Assembly (NCBI RefSeq): GCF_001417955.2
Contig: NZ_LKTM01000361.1
Span: 118,048-182,047 of the forward strand
Origin: Mycobacterium gordonae
GTDB lineage: Bacteria; Actinomycetota; Actinomycetes; Mycobacteriales; Mycobacteriaceae
DNA length: 64,000 nt
Direction of reading: 5' to 3'
A model generated the notes under the pieces. It made no database searches. It worked only from the letters and a program-made list of their open reading frames with translations, and was not told where the DNA came from. The translations under genes were made by a program, and so were the position numbers. This document shows positions 9,484 to 17,332 of the stretch, piece after piece. How positions within the stretch are numbered: the first letter of the stretch is position 1; each line of letters starts with the position of its first letter.

Positions 9484-10587
9484 ATGACACGGCACTGGCT
9501 GGTGATGGAGACCGACGGGCAGGGCGCCCGGGCGCCCTATGTCTCGCGACTGGCGGGCGCCGGCCGGCACCTTCCCGAGACCCGCTTGACCACAGACGAT
9601 TTGATGGCATCCACCCGCCATCACACCCACATCGACCTGGAGAAGCTGACCGGTATCCGCGAGCGCCGGGTGTCCACCGGCGAGGAGGATTCGCTGTCCC
9701 TGGCCACCTCGGCGGCGCTGAACTGCCTGGCCACGGCACAACAGGATCCCGCGGATATCGATGTGGTGATCAGTTGCAGCATCACGAAATTCCGCGACGG
9801 GCTCACCCAATGGCTGGAGCCCACCATGAGCGGTGCGGTGGCCCGCAACGTCGGGGCAAAGCGGGCGATGACCTTCGACGTGTCCAACGCGTGTGCCGGA
9901 ATGCTCACCGGTGTAACGATTCTCAACAACTGGATCCGGCAGGGCATCGTACGGCGCGGACTGGTCGTAAGCGGCGAATACATCTCGCAGCTCAGCCAGA
10001 ACGCGGCCAGGCACATCCGCAACATCATGAGCAAGGAACTGGCGTGCCTGACGCTCGGTGACGCCGGTGCGGCCCTCTTGCTGGAACGGGCCCCGGCCGG
10101 CTCCGCGGGTATCGAACTCGCCGGGTTCACCACGGTCGCCGACTACAGCCGGCTGTGCCTGGCCTATCCGCAGGGCCATGACCCGGGGGCGCGGATGTTC
10201 ACCAACTCACGCGCCATTCAGAAGGCCGCGATCGCCAACACCCCGTTGTTGCTGCACGAAGTGCTGGACACGGTGGGCATTTCGATTCACGACATCGACC
10301 ACGTCATCACCCACCAGACGTCTGCCCGCGCCATCCGCAAGGGCATGACGCGGATGAAGGAGTCGTTCGGTGACAGCCCGCAGCACGATGCGGTGATCAC
10401 CGTCGACCGGTACGGCAACACCGCCTCGACAACGCACACGGTGGCGCTGGTGGAGGAACTGGAGGCCGGACGGATCGTGGCCGGCGAGCGGGTAGCGCTG
10501 CTGGCGCTGGCTTCCGGCCTGGAGATCGGCGTGGTCTTGTTGACCCTGGACGAGGATTTGGTGAGCCGCTATGGGCACAGTGATTGA
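9484..10587 (+). CDS. 3-oxoacyl-ACP synthase III-like (KAS III) condensing enzyme, intact triad
   Basis: 367 aa with thiolase fold. The KAS III catalytic triad is complete: Cys137 in FDVSNACAGM, His277 in VITHQTSARA, and Asn312 in DRYGNTAS. Such enzymes perform decarboxylative Claisen condensation or acyl transfer onto an acyl-CoA or ACP primer; the substrate is not evident. ATG at 9484 follows a strong AAGGAGG (9469-9475). It overlaps by 17 nt the next gene, a related protein with a defective triad, suggesting the two act as a heteromer. It is in the operon that starts with the USP at 4733. Confidence 0.87.
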   Translation: MTRHWLVMETDGQGARAPYVSRLAGAGRHLPETRLTTDDLMASTRHHTHIDLEKLTGIRERRVSTGEEDSLSLATSAALNCLATAQQDPADIDVVISCSITKFRDGLTQWLEPTMSGAVARNVGAKRAMTFDVSNACAGMLTGVTILNNWIRQGIVRRGLVVSGEYISQLSQNAARHIRNIMSKELACLTLGDAGAALLLERAPAGSAGIELAGFTTVADYSRLCLAYPQGHDPGARMFTNSRAIQKAAIANTPLLLHEVLDTVGISIHDIDHVITHQTSARAIRKGMTRMKESFGDSPQHDAVITVDRYGNTASTTHTVALVEELEAGRIVAGERVALLALASGLEIGVVLLTLDEDLVSRYGHSD

Positions 10588-11473
10588 TCGGGTCGACGTC
10601 GCGCGTCCACGGCTGCGTGGCCGGCACAGCGCTCTGCATCTGGCCGTCGCTGCGGCGAAAGACTGTCTGAGGCACGCCGGATGCGAACCGCACGAACTCG
10701 ATCTGGTGGTCAATGCGGGCATCTACCGCGACAAGAACCTGGGTGAGCCGGCGCTGGCCGCACTGATCCAGGACGATATCGGGGCCAACCCGGAGGATCC
10801 GCACGGAAACGACGGCCACGGAAATGACGCCCACGGCACCTTCTCCTTCGACGTGGCGAACGGCGCGTGCGGCGTGCTGACCGCTCTGCAGATCGTCGAC
10901 GGGTTCCTGCGGACCGGAAGCGTGCAGCGCGCGTTGGTGGTGACCAGTGACGCCGACCCCGGTCACGGAATGAGCGAGAACTTCCCGTTCTCCGCTACCG
11001 GGGCGGCACTGCTGTGCGGCTGGACCGATGCCGACTACGGTTTGAGCGACGTGTCCTGGGCCAATGCCGGCGATACGACCGATGATGTCGAGACATCCTC
11101 TGCAACAGTCGGATTCGCCGACGGACGCAATGTCCTGCGGTTCCGCCAGTCGCCCGACGCGGACGATCGTTTCGCGGCGGTGGCCGCCGAGGCGGCGCGG
11201 TCCTGCCTCGAGCGGCAGGGCGTGCAGCTGGCCGAGGTCGACCTGATCATCGCCGCTCCGGCGCGCCCGCGATACCGGGAGGCGCTGCGCACACTGCTGG
11301 GGTTGCCCGCCGAAAAAGTATGCGTCGCAGACGATCACCGCATGCATACCGCGGCGCTCGCTGCGGCGTTCAAGCAGCGGAGCGCGCAACCGGGCAGCCA
11401 GATGCTGTTCGTGGCCGCAGGCGCGGGTGTCGTGGCCGGTGCGGCACTCTATCGCCCACCCCCCGCGCACTAG
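10571..11473 (+). CDS. KAS III-like protein with degenerate active site (likely partner subunit)
   Basis: 300 aa with thiolase/KAS III fold. The nucleophile position is kept (Cys100 in DVANGACGVLTAL). The region that should hold the HQ-x-N His reads IIAAPARPRYRE, and the Asn of the GN motif is replaced in ADDHRMHTAAL. There is a His/Asn/Gly-rich insert (DPHGNDGHGNDAHG). The ATG lies inside the end of the preceding intact KAS III gene. The most economical reading is a non-catalytic or acyl-transferring partner of that enzyme; an independent enzyme with altered chemistry is also possible. Last gene of the operon. Confidence 0.75.
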   Translation: MGTVIDRVDVARPRLRGRHSALHLAVAAAKDCLRHAGCEPHELDLVVNAGIYRDKNLGEPALAALIQDDIGANPEDPHGNDGHGNDAHGTFSFDVANGACGVLTALQIVDGFLRTGSVQRALVVTSDADPGHGMSENFPFSATGAALLCGWTDADYGLSDVSWANAGDTTDDVETSSATVGFADGRNVLRFRQSPDADDRFAAVAAEAARSCLERQGVQLAEVDLIIAAPARPRYREALRTLLGLPAEKVCVADDHRMHTAALAAAFKQRSAQPGSQMLFVAAGAGVVAGAALYRPPPAH

Positions 11474-11507
11474 CCGTTCACCCTGGCAGGACCCGATGTT
11501 CACATAG

Positions 11508-11558
11508 TCGAGGACTTAAGGCCCACGACTGAGCGGCGTTCGCGCAATAGCGTTTTCG
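11508..11558 (+). promoter_or_regulatory. DosR-type promoter of the third USP gene
   Basis: Box at 11508-11527 (TCGAGGACTTAAGGCCCACG) matches the DosR consensus at 14 of 20 positions, and TAGCGT (11548-11553) begins 30.5 nt from its centre. The segment 11539-11558 is the same as 4694-4713 except for one base, with the same 31-nt offset from the box start. The gene follows from ATG 11583. Confidence 0.6.
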
Positions 11559-11582
11559 TGAGTCGAGCGCTAGGAGAAGGAA

Positions 11583-12455
11583 ATGACGACATCGAAGTTG
11601 GGCCTCGTCGTCGGAGTCGACGGGTCGTCGGCGTCGAACGCAGCGGTGGCATGGGCCGCCCGCGACGCGGCGATGCGGAACGTCCCGCTGACCTTGGTCC
11701 ATATGCTCAGCACGTACGTGCCGACGTTTCCGCAGATTCCGCTGCCCGGCGGCGTCGCGGTCTGGCAGGAAGAAGACGCGCGGCTGGTGCTCGAGGAAGC
11801 TGCCAAGCTGGCGCGGGAATCGGCCGGCGGCTCCGTCGTCATCGGCACCGAGCTCAAATCGTCGCCGCCCATACCGACGCTGGTGCAACTGTCCGAAGAC
11901 GCCGACATGGTCGTCGTAGGCAGCCACGGGCGCGGTGCGGTCGGCCGGGCGCTACTGGGTTCGGTCAGCTCGGGGGTGCTGCGCGGCGCGGCCTGCCCGG
12001 TCGCCATCATCCCCGCCGATGAACCCGACATCCGCGAGGACGCCCCCGTGCTGGTGGGCATCGACGGGTCCCCGGCTTCTGAGCTCGCCACGGCCATCGC
12101 GTTCGACGAGGCATCGCGTCGCGGCGTCGATCTGCGAGCGGTGCACGCGTGGAGCGACGTCGAGATCCTCGACCTCGGCGGCCTGGACTGGCCCGCGCTC
12201 CAGGAGGAGTCGGAGCAGATCCTCGCCGAGCGCCTCGCCGGCTGGCAGGAACGCTATCCCGACGTGGCCGTGCAGCGACTCGTGGTGTGTGACCGGCCGG
12301 CCCGCGAGCTGGTCAACCAGTCGAAGTCCGCGCAGCTGGTGGTCCTGGGCAGCCGTGGCCGGGGCGGCATCGCCAGAGTGCTGCTCGGCTCGGTGAGCAA
12401 CGCGGTGGTGCACTCGGTGCACACGCCGATCATCGTGGCCCGCGCGGTCGATTAA
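11583..12455 (+). CDS. universal stress protein, tandem USP domains
   Basis: 290 aa, a close paralogue of the USP at 4733: the two share long stretches in the second domain such as GIDGSPASELATAIAF. Both ATP motifs are canonical (VGSHGRGAVGRALLGS; LGSRGRGGIARVLLGS). ATG 11583 follows GGAGAAGG. It has its own DosR-like promoter and appears monocistronic; its 3' end overlaps the convergent racemase gene by 4 nt. It probably arose by duplication together with its promoter, since the promoter block is also duplicated. Confidence 0.92.
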   Translation: MTTSKLGLVVGVDGSSASNAAVAWAARDAAMRNVPLTLVHMLSTYVPTFPQIPLPGGVAVWQEEDARLVLEEAAKLARESAGGSVVIGTELKSSPPIPTLVQLSEDADMVVVGSHGRGAVGRALLGSVSSGVLRGAACPVAIIPADEPDIREDAPVLVGIDGSPASELATAIAFDEASRRGVDLRAVHAWSDVEILDLGGLDWPALQEESEQILAERLAGWQERYPDVAVQRLVVCDRPARELVNQSKSAQLVVLGSRGRGGIARVLLGSVSNAVVHSVHTPIIVARAVD

Positions 12456-13246
12456 GAAGCCAGAGCGCTGCGTTCGCGGCGCCGGACCGCCCGGGTGCTC
12501 AACAGCGTGCCCCATGCGCGAGCAGCGTTGTGGCGCATGGCATCAGGATCGCCAGTGGTGAGAAACACCTTACCGGCGGGCTCCGTCGCCCCGGCCGCTT
12601 CGGGATAGCGGTAGGCGATCGCCGTGGCCAGGTGCTCGGCCGGATCGATCAGCCGCGCGTCGGGCAGGGCGGCCGCGAACCACCGACTCGCCGCGGGGTA
12701 GTGCGTGCAGGCCAGCACCAGCGCCTGCACCCGTCGCAACGGGGCGACGATGTCGGCCAGGTCGGCATGGAACTGCGCGGAGCCGGTGCGGCCCGCCTCG
12801 ATGTGCGCGGACAACGGCTGCGCCACCCTGGCCAGCACCTCCCGGCCCGGTCGGGCCAACCCGCGCTGATAGTGCCCGGCGTCAATGGTGCGCTGTCCGC
12901 CCACCACCCCGATCGAGGTGAGGTCTTCGGGCACGGAGGCCAGTCCGTGGGCGATGATTCCCTCGACAAGCACCGGCGCCGCCCCCAGCTCGGCCACCAC
13001 CGTGCTGGCCGCGTTGCAGGCCAGCACCACCTCCGTCGCGCCGCGCTCGGCCAGCGCGGTGACCACCCGCATCAGCCGGTCGGTCAGCTCGTCGGCACTC
13101 ATCCGTCCGTAGGGGGTGGCTCCAGCGTCGGACCAGTACACCACCGGCAGTCCGGGGACCAATCGGTCCAAGGCGTTGACCAGGCCTACGCCGCCGATGC
13201 CCCAGTCGATGATGCCCAGGCAGGCTTCGGTATCCATGGCGGTCAC
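12452..13246 (-). CDS. glutamate/aspartate racemase family protein (MurI-like paralogue)
   Basis: 264 aa. It has the two-domain Asp/Glu racemase fold with both catalytic cysteines, Cys77 in VLACNAAST and Cys180 in VLACTHYP, plus the substrate-loop ATPYG. The N-terminal motif reads IIDWGIGGVG where MurI has DSGxGG. The family interconverts L and D acidic amino acids without cofactor. Its start overlaps the stop of the upstream cysteine-dioxygenase-like fusion (ATGA, 13243-13246), so the two are translationally coupled. This argues for a dedicated role, not the cell-wall D-glutamate supply. Substrate unknown; cysteine sulfinate, an aspartate analogue, is a guess. Confidence 0.8.
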   Translation of the reverse strand: MTAMDTEACLGIIDWGIGGVGLVNALDRLVPGLPVVYWSDAGATPYGRMSADELTDRLMRVVTALAERGATEVVLACNAASTVVAELGAAPVLVEGIIAHGLASVPEDLTSIGVVGGQRTIDAGHYQRGLARPGREVLARVAQPLSAHIEAGRTGSAQFHADLADIVAPLRRVQALVLACTHYPAASRWFAAALPDARLIDPAEHLATAIAYRYPEAAGATEPAGKVFLTTGDPDAMRHNAARAWGTLLSTRAVRRRERSALAS

Positions 13247-15168
13247 GGGTAGGACAGCGGGGTGGTCTGCCCCTTGGCCAGTGGACCGGAATCGAACGCC
13301 ACCACGCGGGCCGACCTGGTGGTGGTCAAGGTCTGCAGCTCCCGCTCGGGAAAGCGACTGCCGAAATACCAGCGGTATTCGTGTTCAGCGCGGATCGGGT
13401 TGTGCTGCAGCATGTTCCGCCATTCCGGGTGGTTGGTCAGGGTGGCCAGGTCGTGGGCGAACTGCGGACGCCGGCGACGGCTGCGCAGGTGCGCGACGGC
13501 CGACCGGGCCAGTACGTGCAGTTCGCGGATGCGCACCGGTCGCTCCACCATGTCGACGACCCACAGCCGGCCGCCGGGGGCCAGCACCCGGCGGATCTCG
13601 GCCATCACCGGGTCCCAGTCCAGGTAGCGGAAGGACAGGAAGGAGATCACCACGTCGACGTGGTTGTCGGGCACGTCGAGCACAGGCCCGTTCACCATGC
13701 CGAAGCGCAGCCGGGACCGGTCGCGGCTGCGTTCGCGAGCCCGCGCGAGCATCCCGGCGGAACTGTCCACGCCGACGGCGAAGTCGATATCGCCGTTGTC
13801 ATCCAGTGCCCGCAGCAAAGCCCCGTTGCCGCAACCGATTTCCAGCACGCGCACCCGGCGCCCGAGGTCGGCGTGGACAGCGGCCAGCCGGCCGGCCACC
13901 CACTTCCATTCGGCCTCCCGGACACGGATGTCGGCGTAGGCGCGGTCGTAGAGATCGGCGACACGATCGTAGGAGCGTTCGTGTTGTGTTGCGGCGGGGC
14001 TGCTTTCGACCATCGGTTCGGCGGCGCAACCCAGGTACTTGCGCACGCTGCCGGTCAACCCGTGCGATTTCCGGCCCGGAGCGGCGATCAGATAAAGACT
14101 CGGGCGAGCCGTCGGTCGACGGCCCGCCCACGCAAACCGGTCCTTGCGTGCGGACACGGTCGTGTAGTTGTGGTTGCCGAAGGCGGTGACGCCGAAGACG
14201 TCGGCGAAGAACGGCGTGAACCAGCGCGCCGTCCGGCAGGCGTGGAAGTACGCCTGGCCGTCCGGGGCGAAGAGGATCGTCATATCCCGCCACTCATGCG
14301 GGGAGAACTGTTCGGGCCAGTCCGTCGACCCGAACATCGGGCCGTACATTCCCGAGTGGCAGATCAGGTGCAGCTGGCTGACCACCCGGCCGGACGCGGC
14401 GAACCCGGCCAGTTCGGCGGTGAAGTCGGCCTTGCGGTGCAGACCGGAGACCACCACCTCCGCCTCGGGGTGCGCGGCGGCCAGTTCGCGGCCCATGGTG
14501 GCCGCGGCCACGGCGAATTCCGCCGATCCGCCGCGGTATCTGGTGGTGTGAGCCACCCAGATCAGCGGCTTGTGCGGCGCGAGAGCGGCAAACGGGATGC
14601 GCGGGTGCTCACCCGAGGGAATCCAGGCACCGTAGTTGCCGACAAGTTCGAGCACCTCGGCCCGTTCCAGGTCGAAAACCCGCATGCCGGCCGGCGGCGG
14701 GCTGTAGAGATGGAGCGACAGCCCGCCCGACGGGGCGGACATGTCGTGAATGACATCCGGTGAGATCGGAATGGCGCCACCCTGTTGGCGCGCAAACTGT
14801 TCGGTGACAGCCAACCCTGTTCCCGCCCAGCCGAACCGGCGTTCGCTGAACTCGCCTTCGACCGCGATCACGAAACCCCCCGCGCCGCCGTGGTCATGCG
14901 GCGCGCACCCGTGGCCCGGACGCCAGCGGGCCAGCATGATCTCGACCTGATCGTCGACCCGCAGGATCGAACGCGAATACGGCTCACCGTCACCGGGTTC
15001 GCCGGCCAGGGCCGACAGCGCCGGACCGGCCGCCGCGGCGCGGGCCGACAGTTCGGCGTCCGGCGCCTCACCGCGCACCGCGACGGCTGCCAACGCGTCC
15101 AGCAGTGGAGCAAGCTCCGCGAGGTAATTGCGCGTGGCAGCCGTCAGTCGGTGCGCGGTGTCGGTCAT
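13243..15168 (-). CDS. three-domain fusion: cysteine-dioxygenase-like cupin / caspase- or CHAT-like / SAM methyltransferase
   Basis: 641 aa from ATG 15168, chosen because AAAGGGGGAAG precedes it; a longer frame to 15234 lacks a ribosome site. Residues 60-175 resemble cysteine dioxygenase type I, with ligand-like His91/His93 (CAPHDHGG) and His141. Residues 200-380 have a caspase/CHAT-like pattern: His271 in LHLICHSGMYG and Cys311 in QAYFHACRTARWF, each after a hydrophobic strand. Residues 395-600 are a class I methyltransferase with motif I VLEIGCGNGA (441-450). The middle assignment is by motif only and is the least certain. It is coupled to the racemase downstream, and a bicupin gene lies 127 nt upstream on the same strand. 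I do not recall this three-domain arrangement as a described family. Confidence 0.75.
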   Translation of the reverse strand: MTDTAHRLTAATRNYLAELAPLLDALAAVAVRGEAPDAELSARAAAAGPALSALAGEPGDGEPYSRSILRVDDQVEIMLARWRPGHGCAPHDHGGAGGFVIAVEGEFSERRFGWAGTGLAVTEQFARQQGGAIPISPDVIHDMSAPSGGLSLHLYSPPPAGMRVFDLERAEVLELVGNYGAWIPSGEHPRIPFAALAPHKPLIWVAHTTRYRGGSAEFAVAAATMGRELAAAHPEAEVVVSGLHRKADFTAELAGFAASGRVVSQLHLICHSGMYGPMFGSTDWPEQFSPHEWRDMTILFAPDGQAYFHACRTARWFTPFFADVFGVTAFGNHNYTTVSARKDRFAWAGRRPTARPSLYLIAAPGRKSHGLTGSVRKYLGCAAEPMVESSPAATQHERSYDRVADLYDRAYADIRVREAEWKWVAGRLAAVHADLGRRVRVLEIGCGNGALLRALDDNGDIDFAVGVDSSAGMLARARERSRDRSRLRFGMVNGPVLDVPDNHVDVVISFLSFRYLDWDPVMAEIRRVLAPGGRLWVVDMVERPVRIRELHVLARSAVAHLRSRRRRPQFAHDLATLTNHPEWRNMLQHNPIRAEHEYRWYFGSRFPERELQTLTTTRSARVVAFDSGPLAKGQTTPLSYP

Positions 15169-15248
15169 GTTCTTCCCCCTTTGACGAGCCTGGCCGGGGT
15201 AGCCGCCGTGCTGGTGTCGGTTTGGTAACCACACGGTCTCGCCGGGCT

Positions 15249-15277
15249 CTTGGAGGATTCTTGGAGGATTCTTGGAG
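15249..15277. repeat. 11-bp tandem repeat, about 2.6 copies
   Basis: CTTGGAGGATT occurs at 15249-15259 and 15260-15270, followed by a partial CTTGGAG (15271-15277). It lies in the 127-nt gap between the bicupin gene and the dioxygenase fusion. On the sense (minus) strand it reads AATCCTCCAAG. Function unknown; possibly a variable-number locus. Confidence 0.7.
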
Positions 15278-15294
15278 CCGGGGTCGAGCCCGGG

Positions 15295-16353
15295 TCAGCG
15301 CTCCCCGACCGCGTGGGCGTCGAGCGGATTGCGCCGGTCGACGATCAGCGGGTCGGCGTTGGTGAACGGGAAGTCGGGCAGGTCGTCGACGTGGGTGTTG
15401 AACGTCGCCGCGAGCACTTCGCGTGAATAGGCGCTGACCGATGCCCGGTAGCCGATGTCAGCGGGAGTGGGCTGGTCGAAGAAGATGCAGAAGTGCATCT
15501 CCGGGGCGTCGAAGACCTCGATGTGGTGCGGGTAGGCGCGGGGGATGAAGTACACGTCGCCCTGGCGCAGGTACCACGTGTCCAACTCACCGCCCGGCCC
15601 CATCACGGTCATGCGCGCCGCGCCCTGATTGACGTAGCCCATCTCCGCGGTGACCGGGTGCCAGTGCGGCTCACGCATCCCGTCCTCGCGGATGCGCAGG
15701 GAGTACATCGACAGGTCCTTGAGGGCCGGCCAGTATTGCAGCCGCGCGGTCCTGGCGGAGCCCACCGCGATGCCCACCGGCGGGGCCATCGCCTCCACGG
15801 CGAATTTGTGCGGGTCGTTGAAGAACGCCGACGCCGGCACGTCCGGCGCCCCGGAGCGTGCCGCCAGTGCCCGGTCCGTCGTGCTGCGGCGCAGCGCCGC
15901 GAAGTCCGAGGCCGGCAGGTCGTAGGTGTTGCCCAGCACCGCGTCGGTCATCGCGCCGAATGCGGCGCCCAGGCCGAAGTCCTCGGGCCGTTCGCTGCGG
16001 AACGCGATGATGAATTCGGCGACGTCGGTGCCGATGTTCTCGATGTGGTGCAGCGAGCCCGAGTCGATGTGGAACATCTCACCGGCGCGCACCACGAAAG
16101 AGCTGAATTGGCTGCCGGTGTCGAGCACCGAGACCAGGGCGGTGCCCGAAACGCAGTAGGTGAGCTCGTTGGCGTTGGCGTGCCAGTGCGGTGTCCGCAT
16201 GGCGCCCGGGTTGATCAGCAACCGCTTGATCGACATGCCCCGCAGGATCGGGAAGTTGTCGGCCGTCAGCCGCTGAATCGAACCCAGGTCGGACTCTTCC
16301 ACGACCTCGCCGTTGATCAGTGATGCGACGTGTGTGCTTGTCTGCGTAAGCAT
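15295..16353 (-). CDS. bicupin protein, oxalate-decarboxylase-like family
   Basis: 352 aa from ATG 16353, which follows a strong GAGGAGGA; the frame remains open to 16461 without better signals. Two cupin domains each carry the HxH-x5-E metal motif: PHWHANANELTYCVSG in the first and PHWHPVTAEMGYVNQG in the second, with late ligands in SLHHIEN and YPHHIEV. The family includes Mn-dependent oxalate decarboxylases, but the lid segment of true oxalate decarboxylase is not recognisable, so the reaction is unassigned. It lies upstream of the dioxygenase fusion on the same strand, with a tandem repeat between. Confidence 0.8.
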   Translation of the reverse strand: MLTQTSTHVASLINGEVVEESDLGSIQRLTADNFPILRGMSIKRLLINPGAMRTPHWHANANELTYCVSGTALVSVLDTGSQFSSFVVRAGEMFHIDSGSLHHIENIGTDVAEFIIAFRSERPEDFGLGAAFGAMTDAVLGNTYDLPASDFAALRRSTTDRALAARSGAPDVPASAFFNDPHKFAVEAMAPPVGIAVGSARTARLQYWPALKDLSMYSLRIREDGMREPHWHPVTAEMGYVNQGAARMTVMGPGGELDTWYLRQGDVYFIPRAYPHHIEVFDAPEMHFCIFFDQPTPADIGYRASVSAYSREVLAATFNTHVDDLPDFPFTNADPLIVDRRNPLDAHAVGER

Positions 16354-16492
16354 TTCGTCCTCCTCTTGATTTCGCCGTAATGTGCTGCCTTCAGCATCCC
16401 GGCGAGGCCGGCGCGCCGTCCAACACCCGTTTTCGATGCGTTGATCGGCGGTGGTTATCAAGCGGCCTCGAGCGCGGTGTCAGACTCTTGCC

Positions 16493-16858
16493 ATGTCCGA
16501 CATCGAATTCACCTCGGCGGCAGCGATCGTGCCGGTACGGCACCTCGACGCGGCACTCGACCGATACCGCCGGCTCGGGTTCGACGCCCGTGGCTACGAG
16601 GGTCCGGAACGCTACGGCTTCGTCGACCGGGGTTCCGTTCAGCTGCATCTCACCGAATGGTCCGAGCATGACCCGTTGACCACGTCGTCCAGCGTGTACT
16701 TCTACGTCAGCGACGCCGACGCCCTCTACGCCGAATGGAAAGCCCTGCCAGATCTCGGCGGTCGGCTGCACCCGCCGCACGACACGCCTTACGGGCTAAG
16801 GGAATTCGCCTACGTCGACCCGGACGGCACCCAGCATCGCGTCGGCTCTCCGCTCTAA
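16493..16858 (+). CDS. VOC-superfamily (glyoxalase/bleomycin-resistance-like) protein
   Basis: 121 aa. It has the VOC beta-alpha-beta-beta-beta pattern, beginning AAAIVPVRHLDAALDRY and closing with a typical EFAYVDPDGTQHRVG strand. Members are metal-dependent dioxygenases, isomerases or antibiotic-binding proteins; with one module it would dimerise. I start at ATG 16493 (MSDIEFTS). The frame opens at 16451 but the extra residues are basic and non-conserved. It overlaps the convergent DoxX gene by 4 nt. Confidence 0.8.
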   Translation: MSDIEFTSAAAIVPVRHLDAALDRYRRLGFDARGYEGPERYGFVDRGSVQLHLTEWSEHDPLTTSSSVYFYVSDADALYAEWKALPDLGGRLHPPHDTPYGLREFAYVDPDGTQHRVGSPL

Positions 16859-17259
16859 CTGGTGCGGTAGACCTTGATCGCCGCCGTGATCATCGGGAAC
16901 TGCAGCGGCAGGCGGGCCAGCGCCAGGATGCGCATCGGCCACGGCTTGCCCCACCACAGCCGAACCATGTTGAGGTTGCCCGGGTACACCCCGATGAACA
17001 GCGCGGCCGCTGCGGCCGCCGCGGGTCGCCGGGTGCCGCGCGGTAGCAGCAGCGCCCCGATCACCAGCTCGGCCACCCCCGAGGCGTAGGTGTAAAACCG
17101 CGCGCTGAACGGCAATTCGGCCGGGATGATGTCGTCGAACGGCTTGGGTGCGACAAAGTGCAGGGTGCCCACGCCGAGCAACATCGCCGCAAGCCGGTAG
17201 GCCGTGGTCTGGGCGGGGGCGCGTTCGGCGAGCGATTCGGTGGTCATGGCGCTAATCAT
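16855..17259 (-). CDS. DoxX-like small membrane protein
   Basis: 134 aa with about four hydrophobic segments, including LAAMLLGVGTLHFV and the GVAELVIGALLL typical of DoxX/SURF4-like quinone-associated membrane proteins. Role unknown. ATG at 17259 or 17247 (MTTESLAE) are both possible; neither has a strong ribosome site. Divergent from the membrane protein at 17333 with a gap of about 73 nt. Confidence 0.7.
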   Translation of the reverse strand: MISAMTTESLAERAPAQTTAYRLAAMLLGVGTLHFVAPKPFDDIIPAELPFSARFYTYASGVAELVIGALLLPRGTRRPAAAAAAALFIGVYPGNLNMVRLWWGKPWPMRILALARLPLQFPMITAAIKVYRTS

Positions 17260-17332
17260 GCCCTGAGCGTTCCCTGTCGTGGCGCTGCCACGGCGTGCAC
17301 ATCAGACCTGGCCGGCGCGTTACCATCCCGGA

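Noticed and set aside
12452..13246. Calling the racemase murI
   Set aside because: It has the catalytic Cys but a divergent first motif and is coupled to a dioxygenase fusion; the essential murI is normally in another context.
15295..16353. Calling the bicupin oxalate decarboxylase
   Set aside because: The metal motifs fit, but the flexible lid that defines oxalate decarboxylase is not visible.
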